Below are positions 45,401-53,575 of a stretch of DNA of 64,000 bases, piece after piece. The DNA is taken from positions 7,153,501 to 7,217,500 of the forward strand of contig OX621258.1 in assembly GCA_951640165.1 (NCBI GenBank), in the 5' to 3' direction. Numbering within the stretch: the first letter of the stretch is position 1; each line of letters starts with the position of its first letter. Origin of the DNA: Pseudoips prasinana (lineage: Eukaryota; Arthropoda; Insecta; Lepidoptera; Nolidae). The notes below the pieces were generated by a model. The model was not told the DNA's origin. It did no database searches and saw only the letters and a program-made list of their open reading frames with translations. The position numbers and the translations under genes are program-made.

Positions 45401-48400
45401 ATCAAAAAGGGCATTTGTCACTTGGGTTCAATCAACGCTCAAAACAAAAAAGGGACAATTCACCGAGGTGCATTTAAGCGGATTGATGATAAGCAGTTTC
45501 CGAATCACCCCTATGTTCCACGATTTTGGGTTTTTTTGACACTTTGAAAATTTATGAGTCCTGAGCTCAAACCCTAATTTTGAACTTTCGAATAAATTCT
45601 AAGTCAGTTCTACAATGATTAGATAAACCATACGTTTTAGGATGTTAGAATAAATATTTTATATTTATGCTTCTTAGTTATCACAAAAAAACTGAACCAG
45701 AAATGTTCAAAAGAACTAAAAAAACAATCATAAACTGATGTTAGGTGAAATTTATGAAAAAAATCATTTAAAATATTCTATTTCTAAAACTACGCAAAAT
45801 ATTATTAGAACATACATGGGGGTGATTCGGATACTCCTCATCATAAAGTATCTAAATTTTGCGTTTGAACGTCAACTTCTCGGCCAGCTTGTATACATAT
45901 ACGGACAGTCATTGCTTCCGATTATGATGGATGGCGCTGTAACTTTTATTAGAGCTCTAAAGAGTTTCACTTTTACTTCATCTGAACATCGTGCAAACCT
46001 GTGGGCTAACATATTAAATTATAAAATAGTCCCTAAAATATTTAACGAAATAGACTTACTAAGATTAGAACCTAAAATAAGTAGATATTTAATAAAACGT
46101 AAACTTAAGGACATACTGCTCGGCGAATGTGACACTGTTATCAGTGAGTTACATTCGCGCGATGCTGTGGATCGGCTAGTTTAAGATGCTTGAACTTGGA
46201 TCGACACGCTGCCGCGTGTCTAGATTAGCTGTTTTGTTCTAATTATGTTTTCTATTTGTTGTGTTTTAGTTTTAACATAGATTTAAGATTTTAAAATATT
46301 TAAGTATATAGTATGATTGTGATATATACCGTTAATATTATATAAACGAGCGCGTCTCGCCAACAAGCTTTGTCGCTTGGCGAGGAACAATTTAATTGTA
46401 AAAATGTAATTTTCTTTTATGAATAAACGAATTAAAAATAAAAAAAAAATTGATACAGGAGGTGAGAACTGACAACCATTCAGTACGGAAAAATCACAAT
46501 CAATAATTTCACACATTCTTTTGTTCTTCCAGTTGGTGTCCTGGCTCCCGTACTACAAAGATATGTTCATCAAGCCTTTCACAGCATCTTCGGAGTACGC
46601 TTTCAACACCGACGATTACCTGACCAACGTTCCCCACATACCTATACTGATGCTGCACTCTAAGGGAGACAAGATTGTACCTTATGGGTTGGCAGTTAAG
46701 GTAGCTTTCTCAAATGTCTGACTTCCATATGGTTACTTACACTGTGTACGCGTGTTGACGTAATTATTATCAGCTTTAGCCTTACAAAAGTAATGAATCA
46801 TCGGCGTGCCCCCTATGATTACCCTGATGCTGCACCCTAATGGAGACACAATTTACCTTATAGGTTGGCAGTTAACGTTAGCTACGTTACGTTCTCAAAT
46901 GGTTACTTTGTATTCGCGTGTTGCCATATTTGTTTTGTTATTGGAGTAGGTACCCTTACAAAACTAACGAACCATCAGCGTTCCCTCTATGATTAGCCTG
47001 ATGCTGCACTCTAAGGGAGACAAGGGTTGGCAGTTAAGGTAGCTTTCTCAAATGTCTGACTCCTAAATGGTTACTTTCACTGTAATCGCGTATTGCCATA
47101 TGATCATGCCCCGTATGATGGTTCTAATGCTGCACTCTAAGGGAGACAAAATTGTACTTGTAATTAACAAATGTAATTGTACTGTTCTAGCAAATATTGA
47201 TGGAACTGAGAGTTGCAGGCCACACTTTAAGGCTCATAGTATTTTGACACTAACCTCTCTTTACATTCTCGAAATCTGCCTCTTTGTCAAACAACACTTG
47301 CACCTCTACTCTCAAAATAAAGACCATTACAAAGAACCCCGACATTTAAGAAATAAAAACAAATAGTATTGCCTGCTTCCAGTTTAAAACTATTCCATAC
47401 TGGACCATATGCTATGTCGATTAAATTATATAATAAAATCCCAAAAACAATAAAAGACATATCCAATTCTAAAATTTTAAAAAATAAACATAATAATCTT
47501 CTTATGGAGAAATCATATTACACTTTGCAAGAGTTTTTCGAAGACAAAAGTCTACCCAAGTGACAAATTTATTCGTTTCAATTATGCGGAAAATGACAGA
47601 TTTATGGTGTTAGAATTTATTTAGTCATTATTATAATTTAATAAATAATCATGCATCAACCATCAATTATAATTAATTTGACATTCATATTGTATTAAAA
47701 TTAAATTTATTATGTATTTTATTTTATTGTATAATATGTTTGATTATTGTTTTTAACTTCATTGAAATATTTATTGTACCTAATTGGCTGAATAATATAA
47801 AACATAAAAATTTATTGCTGTGCCCTAACAGGGTTCATGTTGATACCAAATGATTGTATAACACCAATATTGTACATATGATTGCAATAAAGAATTGTAT
47901 TGTATTGTATTGTACCTTATGGGTTAGCAGTTAAGGTAGCTTTCCCAAACGCCTGACTCCCAAATGTTTACCTACATGGTCCACTTTTTTTTTAAAATTA
48001 TATCTTCACTGTGGATATTATAACCTTCAGTAGCATTTTTGTCATTAAGTCATAGACATAGTCAAAGTCAAGTAAAATCCGTCACAGTCGATTCAAAGTT
48101 CTATCCCAGTAAGGCAGTGGGGACTTTACTAGAGGCTTCTATGAAGTTTTCGAATCAACACGGATAACAACAATTCAGGCAATATCGCACTTTCTTCCAC
48201 TAGTGTTCGTTGTCGAAGATGTTATGTTTAAAAATTCACGGTATTTCCACATAAAATTACATCAGTTTTTGAAAATGAAACAATGCTTCGATGCATCATT
48301 TTTACAAAATACATAATCTTTATTTATCACAAACATAGGTAGGTAAGTATAAAAGAAGTTACAAATCATGTGTCCATGTTTTACTCTTTCACGTATACAA

Positions 48401-50206
48401 ATACAGCATTAACTGATTGGATAACATTTCCATACGCATGCTTAAAAACTACGTTATTTGACTATAATTAATCATTATCGTACTTACTATATTTATTTGA
48501 AAAAAGGATTCCTACTGAGTTTTCTGGCAGTGTTTCTCAGTAGCTGCCACGTGATGCACTACACGGTAGGGTAAAAAAAATATGACGATTCCACATAAAT
48601 GTAAAATTTTTACGGAATAAATAATTTTTGACTTTGACTTTGACCATTATTATAAGAAACATAAAAACACCTTATTTTTTTTAAAGTACTCTATTATAAT
48701 TTATATTCAATAATTTTCCGCGTAGGCGCCAAAATCTCTACATTGTCCACATGCATTGTGTGTTGTTATATGATCTTTGGAGTAACCCTTCAACACCAAC
48801 GCATGATCAATGTACCCCAAATAATAATTCTGAAGCTGCAAATTAATGAAAGTCTTTTGTGCAGACGCCAGCACATCCAGTTACCCCAATCTGTCAAATT
48901 TCTTTTATAGATTTTCAACTTTATCACCAAAGCATAACTTTCACTTTCAATTGGGGAAATTTTACAGATTGCGGTAGCTTAAAGTGCTGGCGTCTGTACT
49001 AATTGTTTCGCAATCTCAAAAAGTTGCATATTGATTACCTATACTCTTCGTGTGGTCTGTCGACTTATTTACTTGTTATTGTTAAAGCTCCATGAAAAAG
49101 TAACGAAATCTCGCGGGCCATCAGATGCACCAGTGGTGTTCCACAGTTTCGAACGCGGCATTGGTATTGGGCACAACAACCTGTGCGAGGCCCCTGGACT
49201 CAAAATCGTTGTACAGTAAGTGTTACCTCCTTACAGCTAACCTTTTATCAAGTCTCCCAAAATTATACGCCGCTGTTCTTGCTTGTATATAAAAAAAGCT
49301 ACACTTTATCTATACTACGGCGTTTTAAATAATTTCACCGCATTATGCGTAGTCATTGCTACGGCTGTAAATGTGTCTGCCGTAAACGATCTCGATGCTA
49401 CGTCCCGCTACGTTATCGTTCGTACGTTATTAATGCTACGCTGCGTTACGTTATTCATGCTACGCCGCTATATATCACAATACAGGGTTTATGTCGCCTA
49501 GTTCACAAGTCAAACTTAAGAGCTTCTTGTCAGTCGTTCTACACGGGCAGCCTGTGGTTCAGTTATCCTCTGAGATCGTTTAATACTCTGCGTGTCCAAT
49601 GTTACAATTGGATTTAGGATGTTATTGGGGTGGCCTCGATTTCATAGTGCCAAGCGTCGCAATTATGGCATATCCCCCCACCCGTTCTTTGGGGAGGCTT
49701 TTGTTCAGCAGTGGACGTACTTTGGCGTGACATGATGATTATTATCTATACATATAATAAAATCGTAGGAAAGTCAACACTGTACATTGAATATTTTTTT
49801 AAAAGGATACTTGGGGCGTGATCTGCAATCGATATCGAAGCCAAAAATATACTTTTTAGAATTTTTGTCTGTTTGTCTGTATGTGTGTCCGGGCTAAACT
49901 CAAAAAGTACTGCATGGATTTACTTCAAATTTTGTATGAATATTATCTTAGTAATCGTCGTGTCGGGTCAACATATAGGCTACATACTATCACGCTATCA
50001 CCTACGGGGGAGGAGCTGTGATAATTTATAAAATTTAACGCGGGTAAAACCGCGGGGCACAGCTAGTTATAAATAAATCTCTTATTGCTGATCCCCTGTG
50101 TCACCCTAATTTTTATTTTTGTTTTGTTTGCAGAGATTTTTTGAAGATTCTGAAAAACCAACCTCGAGGGTTTAGGCGGTGCGAGGATTGCACTTCAACC
50201 CCATAG
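36431..50206 (+). CDS. ABHD12: ABHD12-type serine lipase, ten exons
   Basis: Coding exons: 36431-36490, 38355-38490, 39315-39428, 40683-40811, 41833-41925, 42777-42911, 44283-44413, 46533-46700, 49088-49215, 50134-50206. All introns are GT-AG and phases join, giving 388 codons (human ABHD12 is 398 residues). Order: short basic cytoplasmic N-terminus (1-20), one hydrophobic segment about 27-50 (type II anchor), a linker, then an alpha/beta hydrolase fold. Visible motifs: VWHIVP (105-110), oxyanion CHGN at 145-148, NFHVITFDYRGYGD, nucleophile WGHSLG with Ser221, ALILEAPFNNLRDE, HSKGDKIVP with Asp312, and GIGIGHNNL with His351. Spacing matches the human Ser/Asp/His triad. In mammals the enzyme hydrolyses lyso-phosphatidylserine and monoacylglycerol in the ER membrane; the same role here is inference. 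The start is chosen as the ATG of a phase-0 exon with a strong donor 188 bp after a hAT insertion. No disabling mutation seen. Confidence 0.92.
36491..37606 (+). other. ABHD12 intron 1, first part
   Basis: No gene. Contains a GGGGGGAGGGATGGAGG tract near 36768, a GC-rich GGCGGCCGCTGCCGCGGC stretch at 36875 and AACCTAACCTAACC at 36940. Confidence 0.4.
37607..37848 (-). repeat. SINE family A in ABHD12 intron 1
   Basis: Full copy with AT tail at the left and tRNA head ending GGTGACC at 37846. Confidence 0.85.
38126..38330 (-). repeat. RTE-derived non-autonomous element, copy 1
   Basis: On the minus strand it joins a stretch like the leader of the RTE at 62963 (GCGATCGCCAACCCGTCTGC) directly to an RTE-type 3' end (TTGTCCAGCAGTGGACGTAC and a GATGATG tail). 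Relatives: 39600-39815, 49635-49740, 58940-59125. Confidence 0.65.
38355..38490 (+). CDS. ABHD12: ABHD12 exon 2, membrane anchor
   Basis: Acceptor ATTGCATAG, then MYFLSAILLTGFSV...; hydrophobic run followed by FKYSKSVQRKMVF, donor GTGAGT. If exon 1 is wrong, the ATG at 38355 could be the start. Confidence 0.9.
38555..38900. other. CpG-dense segment in ABHD12 intron 2
   Basis: Long run with many CG dinucleotides (GCGCGAAACGAAGCGAACGC, CGCGTGCACGTAGG) in an otherwise AT-rich region. Could be a decayed transposon or a regulatory island; overlapping ORFs are by-products of base composition. Confidence 0.45.
38950..39009 (+). mobile_element. Helitron 3' end fragment
   Basis: AAGTTTAATGCGGGTAAAAC and CACAGATAG, a terminal hairpin with point changes. 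Confidence 0.6.
39315..39428 (+). CDS. ABHD12: ABHD12 exon 3, luminal linker
   Basis: NYPRNIDYENPSCVNVIGG, then NFNIEF...; acceptor TTTAATTTCAG, donor GTAGGT. Confidence 0.92.
39600..39815 (-). repeat. RTE-derived non-autonomous element, copy 2
   Basis: Same order as 38126-38330: GGGTTGGCGATCGCAGTAAG, CTGCTGCC and GGGATGAGATGGGGTGATGA; diverged at the left end. Confidence 0.6.
40163..40485 (+). pseudogene. RTE-type LINE C-terminal fragment
   Basis: Nucleotide similarity to 20370-20690 (GGGCTATGCT-GGAGT-TCCCT, ACCAAAGTAACCGACATA, GTAGAACCGACGGCCG) with many indels. It has no usable frame. Confidence 0.7.
40490..40665 (-). repeat. Dispersed repeat family J, copy 1
   Basis: GGCGGTGATCACTTACTATC is the inverse of the GATGGTAAGTGATCACCGCC core found at 42978. 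It ends 18 bp before exon 4. Confidence 0.6.
40683..40811 (+). CDS. ABHD12: ABHD12 exon 4, first beta strands and HG motif
   Basis: VWHIVPCSMFREVFVI to NPIVLYCH; acceptor ATTTTTTCAG, donor GTAATA. Confidence 0.95.
40860..41090 (+). repeat. Dispersed repeat family M, copy
   Basis: GGTGTCAGAGTTGTTCAATT, GACATGGCTTAACGATG, GCCCTCCGAAGCACGGAG; class unknown. Confidence 0.5.
41278..41815 (-). pseudogene. 5'-truncated LINE pol C-terminus in ABHD12 intron 4
   Basis: Minus-strand frame from about 41815: GRVKNLGIVMDNTLSWGF, LLLPILDYADTSYLDLTEEQ, LERLQNFCIRFIFGLR and LKWLPIRLRRN, the RT thumb and tail of a Jockey/CR1-like LINE. It ends in a (TTC)n tail at 41280-41295 on the minus strand. Confidence 0.8.
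41833..41925 (+). CDS. ABHD12: ABHD12 exon 5
   Basis: NSNHRASPHRLQMYRVFQEL then NFHVITFDYR; acceptor TGTATTGCAG only about 20 bp from a LINE remnant. Confidence 0.95.
42150..42330 (-). mobile_element. LINE 3' end with 14-bp TSD
   Basis: Same family as 15933-18756 ([36 protein letters not shown] on the minus strand). TAATAAATAAATAC at 42136-42149 and 42331-42344 is the target duplication. Confidence 0.85.
42342..42594 (-). repeat. SINE family C, complete copy
   Basis: Minus strand: GGCCAGTTGGCGTGGTTGGC (A box), GTGGGTTCGATTCCCACC (B box), body with GTTTTGGATCAGATGGC and an AT-rich tail. Confidence 0.85.
42777..42911 (+). CDS. ABHD12: ABHD12 exon 6, nucleophile elbow
   Basis: YGDSTHVRPTERGVVEDALA to LVLIWGHSL; Ser221 precedes the split Gly codon. 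Donor GTGCGT. Confidence 0.95.
42940..43230 (+). repeat. Dispersed repeat family J, copy 2
   Basis: GTGGGTCACCTGATGGTAAG and GACACTCGCAACACCAGAGG; begins about 30 bp after exon 6. A non-LTR-type 3' fragment is likely but unproven. Confidence 0.6.
43270..43455 (-). repeat. Short dispersed repeat (TCCACTGCTGGACATAGG type)
   Basis: (CATA)n start and ATCATCAGCCTGATTTCG, then GTCGCCTTTTACGACACCCA, as in many moth repeats with an RTE-like 3' end. A related fragment (CCTGTTATTCTTTCTAGGCC) lies near 37945. Confidence 0.5.
43495..43742 (-). repeat. SINE family A, full copy
   Basis: Lies in ABHD12 intron 6; the B-box region carries a change (GGTTGGAATCCC on the minus strand). Confidence 0.85.
43845..44095 (+). 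repeat. SINE family I, copy
   Basis: B-box-like GGGTTCAAACTCCGGGTC, then TTTTCCTGTTACGTAAAGTC and GAACCTGTCCTCTTTACGAT, tail AGGTGCACCTATGTATGCG. Confidence 0.6.
44283..44413 (+). CDS. ABHD12: ABHD12 exon 7
   Basis: TAVAANMATHLAQSENGSEP to HPFSK; acceptor after TTTTTTTTTGTTCC. Confidence 0.95.
44500..44780 (+). repeat. SINE family I, diverged copy
   Basis: GAGTTCAAATCTGGCTCAAG, GATTACACTCCCATGC, GTACCTGACCTCTTTACGGT. Confidence 0.6.
44781..45439. other. ABHD12 intron 7 spacer
   Basis: No gene or clear repeat; AT-rich. Confidence 0.35.
45440..45865. mobile_element. Decayed inverted-repeat element
   Basis: CCGAATCACCCCTATGTTCC near 45500 has an inverse partner ACATGGGGGTGATTCGGATA near 45815; outer parts also pair weakly. 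A non-autonomous DNA element is likely. Confidence 0.5.
45866..46450 (+). pseudogene. Unidentified retroposed fragment with poly(A)
   Basis: Frame to 46182 reads AFERQLLGQLVYIYGQSLLP, HRANLWANILNYKIVPKIFN and ISRYLIKRKLKDILLGECDT and then a stop, followed by a 3' UTR, AATAAA near 46421 and an A tract at 46439-46450. It looks like the end of a LINE protein or a retrocopy; I do not recognise the family. Confidence 0.4.
46533..46700 (+). CDS. ABHD12: ABHD12 exon 8, catalytic Asp
   Basis: LVSWLPYYKDMFIKPFTASS to KGDKIVPYGLAVK with Asp312; donor GTAGCT. Dead partial duplicates of its 3' end follow in the intron. Confidence 0.95.
46701..48000 (+). repeat. Tandem decayed copies of ABHD12 exon 8 end, with LINE insert
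   Basis: Units resembling the last about 60 bp of exon 8 plus following intron recur near 46803-46925, 46980-47070 and 47104-47157; the last unit continues at 47916-47985. Each has CTGATGCTGCACTCTAAGGG-type sequence; the frame is spoiled in all copies. Confidence 0.8.
47158..47908 (+). mobile_element. 5'-truncated Jockey/CR1-like LINE with (ATTGT)n tail
   Basis: Reads CRPHFKAHSILTLTSLYILE, YAMSIKLYNKIPKTIK and YYTLQEFFEDK, typical of the pol C-terminus, with a (TTGTA)n tail. ATTGTAC borders it at 47151-47157 and 47909-47915. Confidence 0.85.
47986..48480. other. ABHD12 intron 8 spacer
   Basis: No gene. Moderate AT content. Confidence 0.3.
48481..48645 (+). repeat. LINE 3' UTR fragment with (TTTGAC)n tail
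   Basis: TTTTCTGGCAGTGTTTCTCA, AATAAATAATTTTTGACTTT; the repeated TTTGAC end is typical of some moth LINEs. Confidence 0.5.
48859..48999. mobile_element. MITE family F, copy 4
   Basis: GTGCAGACGCCAGCACATCC to GTGCTGGCGTCTGTAC; lies 88 bp before exon 9. Confidence 0.8.
49088..49215 (+). CDS. ABHD12: ABHD12 exon 9, catalytic His
   Basis: LHEKVTKSRGPSDAPVVFHS then GIGIGHNNL with His351; donor GTAAGT. Confidence 0.93.
49635..49740 (+). repeat. RTE-derived non-autonomous element, 3' fragment
   Basis: GCCAAGCGTCGCAATTATGG then GGAGGCTTTTGTTCAGCAGT and GACATGATGAT. A Helitron starts five bases later. Confidence 0.6.
49745..50066 (+). mobile_element. Non-autonomous Helitron, full length, in ABHD12 intron 9
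   Basis: TCTATACATATAATAAAATC start, hairpin GCGGGTAAAACCGC and CACAGCTAG end. It ends 68 bp before exon 10. Confidence 0.88.
50134..50206 (+). CDS. ABHD12: ABHD12 exon 10, C-terminus and stop
   Basis: DFLKILKNQPRGFRRCEDC, then four residues and TAG at 50204-50206; matches the family end where a short helix follows the catalytic His region. Confidence 0.9.
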
Positions 50207-50786
50207 CACGTAGTAGAACCAAGTCTTGTCAACAAAACTGAAGAAGACACCACTGGGGTGTCGTTAGCATTTTATTTAGTACAATCAAATCGCTTGAGAG
50301 ATATACAACATGTAACTTAATTAACGCACATCCTGAAAATAATTTGTTCAGAATCGTTTACTGAATCAAATTATATCATTTTTAATATAGGTAATTTGTT
50401 ATTCCAAAATAATTAAAACTATGGAAATTATTGTCATATCAACCCTGTACAGTCATAACAAATTGAAATGGACCGTAAGTCAAAGTAATAAGCCTTTTAA
50501 AATCGCATTTAATTTGTATTCATACAAATTCCATCATTCAATACAAAATTAAGAAAAATAAACTTTATTCTAAAAATCAATTTAGTAATTAACAACGCAA
50601 ATACATATTTGATTAAAAATTCAGTGTATGTATTATGATTACAACATAATATTCTAATTGGGGTGTTTGAGGGTGTGCGTTAATTACGTTACATGTTGTA
50701 TACTAAAATTTTATAATCTAACCCAAACCTCAACTGAAGAACCTAATTTTAGGCCTTCTTAGTACTCTTTACCAAGAACGAGAAAC
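50207..50786. other. ABHD12 3' UTR candidate and spacer
   Basis: AATAAA at 50557-50562, 351 bp after the stop, is a possible poly(A) signal. No ORF. Confidence 0.5.
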
Positions 50787-50891
50787 ATGTGCGAACCTTG
50801 TGGTGGTTGTTGCGGTCCCTGCGGCGGTGCCTGCGGTGGGTGCTGCTCTTCCTGCATAACAATGCACACGTGCTGCACCAACATGTGCTAG
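50787..50891 (+). CDS. Small Cys/Gly-rich protein, Mst84D-like (candidate)
   Basis: 34 codons starting MCEPCGGCCGPCGG, then ACGGCCSSC and a C-terminus CCTNMC before TAG. Twelve of 34 residues are Cys and seven are Gly. Cys-Gly-Pro strings resemble Drosophila Mst84D/Mst87F sperm-tail proteins; a metallothionein-like role is the alternative. AATAAA lies at 50999-51004, 108 bp after the stop. Plus strand, same direction as ABHD12, 580 bp downstream. The longer frame from 50789 in another phase gives no Cys pattern and is probably a shadow. Expression is unproven. Confidence 0.5.
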   Translation: MCEPCGGCCGPCGGACGGCCSSCITMHTCCTNMC

Positions 50892-51004
50892 TGAGGATGT
50901 GGCGCTCCACCCGCAGACAAGCCATGGTGTCTGTGTTGGTTAAGCGCCTCGGATTTGACGTTTGTCTTGAAGAGTTTAACTCCGCGCTGTTTCGTGGAAA
51001 TAAA

Positions 51005-51410
51005 CTACTATAAAATTTACTAATGTTTGGTTAATACTTCTAAAGTGTAGTATATTAGTAAGATGCAAGACTGTCATAGCGGTTCGGTGTTAGTGCGGTT
51101 AAACACCCAAACATGAGGTTAGTATTTAGATGTGTGATTCCACAAAAGTGGTTAAGTCTTTGAGCGTCGTTGTGATTTACAGGGCCCGTTAAGAACGTCG
51201 GTACTAGCCTCAGTTATTAAACCATATATGGTCTCTGACATAGAGACCATATTCCGGCTTGAATAACTCTCTAAGGTAAACTACCGCTACGAATAAATTA
51301 ATAAATAGTAGTAAGGCTGTAATAAACTTATATTATTATTAAATTGTGGTTTATTTTACGCAAAAACTCAAAATACGTGCGACAAAATCCTAATTTCTGA
51401 CCACACGCAG
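51005..51410. other. Spacer, one short palindrome
   Basis: CATATATGGTCTCTGACATA near 51222 folds with AGAGACCATAT. No gene seen. Confidence 0.35.
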
Positions 51411-51585
51411 TACTTAACCATAAACGTCTGAAGGAAAAGACATATTCTGTCTGGAAGAGATCGCTGTAAGCGATAAGACCGCCAATTGTACCTTTTTAAT
51501 ATAATTAACTGTATCATAAATTGTGTTCTGTAAATGGTGTACAATAAAATGTATTTATCTTATCTTATTCTAAGGAACAACAAAA
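51410..51585 (+). repeat. LINE 3' UTR fragment
   Basis: GTCTGGAAGAGATCGCTGTA, GCGATAAGACCGCC and GTACAATAAAATGTATTTAT end with (TTATC)n. The inverse (CTTATCGCATAAAGCGATCT) recurs near 54114. Confidence 0.6.
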
Positions 51586-51687
51586 AATTATGAGGTGCTG
51601 TTCTCACTGGGGGGTGCATTCGACCATGACCCATATGACCAAAAAACCCTCAAAAAATCTGCTTCTAGTAGACAACTGATTGCAGAT

Positions 51688-51776
51688 GTACTGACGTCAG
51701 CGCATCCAGCTACCCCAATCTGTCAAATTTCTTTTATAGATTATCAACTTTATCACAAAAGCATAAGGTTCACTTT
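51688..51776. mobile_element. MITE family F, copy 5, left half
   Basis: GTACTGACGTCAGCGCATCC to CATAAGGTTCACTTT; the right half is at 52304-52359. Confidence 0.8.
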
Positions 51777-52303
51777 AAGATCTTGGACATTACATGGCAA
51801 GATAGGGTCACTAACGAGAGAGTTCTAGAAATAGCACAGCTACCTAGCCTGACAGCGTTTCTTAAACAGAAGCGTTTACGTTGGTTGGGGCATGTGCACA
51901 GAATGGAACCCACTCGAATACCACGATGTGTTCTGTTGGGTGCGGTAGCTAATGCGAAGCGCGATGTCGGTAGACCTCTGCTTCGCTTTAAAGACTGCAC
52001 CAAGCGGGATATGGCCGCTTTTAAAATTGAGCACTGTAGCTGGGAAAAGCTCGCTGAAAATAGAGTTGAATGGCACAAACGTGTAGTGGAGGGTCGTCAG
52101 ATCTGTGACGAAGCCTGATTCGGAGTACTTGCTGATAAGAGACAGAAGCTACATGAAAGCGGCTCGGCACCAACCACCGCAAACTTCTCTTGTCAGGCCT
52201 GCGGCAGGCTATGTCGCTCTCGCATCGGTTTGTTTAGCCACCAAATAAAATGTCTCTCAGACAATGCGCCGTAAATCGTGTGTAACAGACGTAAAGGCCA
52301 TAT
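51777..52303 (+). mobile_element. 5'-truncated LINE inserted in a MITE, 14-bp TSD
   Basis: Frame 51783-52118 reads ITWQDRVTNERVLEIA, LRWLGHVHRMEPTRIP, VGRPLLRFKDCTKRDMAAF and WEKLAENRVEWHKRV, a LINE pol C-terminus, followed by a Cys/His remnant (CQACGRLCRSRIGLFSHQ after a frame change). ATAAGGTTCACTTT at 51763-51776 and 52304-52317 is an exact 14-bp target duplication. Confidence 0.9.
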
Positions 52304-52359
52304 ATAAGGTTCACTTTCAATTGGGGACATTTGACAGATTGGGGTGCTGGCGTCTGTAC
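52304..52359. mobile_element. MITE family F, copy 5, right half
   Basis: ATAAGGTTCACTTTCAATTG to GCTGGCGTCTGTAC. Confidence 0.8.
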
Positions 52360-52469
52360 ATACAAGAGAAAATAAAATCTTAATGCAATGTTTGTGATAA
52401 GGCTCTTGAATTTTTTTTTCCGATATGGTTATTTTTACAATTATATTATAGACATATCATTTGTCTTGT

Positions 52470-52720
52470 TGTGCTATTGGTAGACCGTAGATAAAGAGAG
52501 TTCAAATACCGGGTTGGGTCAAAAGCTGAAATTAGTGACGATTATTACGAAAAATCTCGGTTTTAACGTGAAGTCAGGAATTTGTGAATTAGCAAAAGCT
52601 GTCGGCCCTGTAGCTGACCTCTTTCTGATCGTATCAGATAAGAGCCAGGGTAATTCAGTGTGGCCTATTAGGCTTTTACTGCTTCACCGGACTATAAGAT
52701 CCCGGTAGGCGTAAGAACAT
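52470..52720 (+). repeat. SINE family I, diverged copy
   Basis: GAGTTCAAATACCGGGTTGG B-box-like start and CTGTAGCTGACCTCTTTCTG body. Confidence 0.45.
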
Positions 52721-53079
52721 CTATAACGATAGTAGGAATTTTAGTTTATGATACGATAGAATCATCTTTATAGAGATTAGATAGCAGTCACTCGTTCAAT
52801 TCTGGTAGCCAGACACAGCCTGTTAAATGAAATACCTACGGCGTAACTTTGTTGATGTACATACTCTGTGCTTTGTGGAGACTGGAACAATATTAATCTT
52901 TGAACAGGTCACTACTAGTACCATCTAGCGTCATCTGTAAGAACTAACAGTTGCAACACCATCTACCCGTTCCACTACGAATTAAAATATGTTGTAGGTG
53001 TTGACAGATTGTATCTTGTATACAGTTCCGTGCGTTATGCTAGATGGCAGTTACCGCGCCGTGACGAACTTGGAAAATA

Positions 53080-53320
53080 GTCTTGGTAATGAACTGTGTT
53101 CTGATCCAAATAAAGGTAACGGGTTTGATCCGCACAGAAGACAAGTATTTGTGTTCATAAACATATCTATTTGTCTCGATCCGGGTGTTTTCCGTGTTTA
53201 CTATGTTTATATTTACAAATAAAAAAAGTTAATAAGTTATGCTTCTAAACGTTGTTTAGTATCATAATAACTTGTTTTGCTTAATTTGGGTCTAGATGGC
53301 GCTGTGTGTATATCCGGATT
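53080..53320 (+). repeat. SINE family C, strongly diverged copy
   Basis: GGGTTTGATCCGCACAGAAG, TATTTGTCTCGATCCGGGTG and TTTGCTTAATTTGGGTCTAG follow the family C order. Confidence 0.5.
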
Positions 53321-53392
53321 TATTTATTATTTCATAACAAGTATTCGAAAGACACGGTTGAGCAGTGAAGTAGCGGATGTATTGGTAAGTAT

Positions 53393-53575
53393 CATAAAAT
53401 AAATTTTATAAATGTTTTCATACAATCAATACAATGTGTACCTAAATATCTATGTAACTAGAAATAATAATGTATACAACTATATTACTACAAACATGTT
53501 CTGACTATTTACAAGCGCTTTTTTAAAGTCTACGTCAATAAAAACCTTTTTTATTTATTCTTTATTTTATTAGTT
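53393..53575 (-). repeat. Family L solo arm
   Basis: AAAATAAATTTTATAAATGT to AATAAAAACCTTTTTTATTT; inverse of the arm at 24735. Confidence 0.7.

Noticed and set aside
50789..51013. 74-codon ORF overlapping the Cys-rich frame
   Set aside because: Arg/Leu-rich without pattern; the shorter frame has the striking Cys composition.
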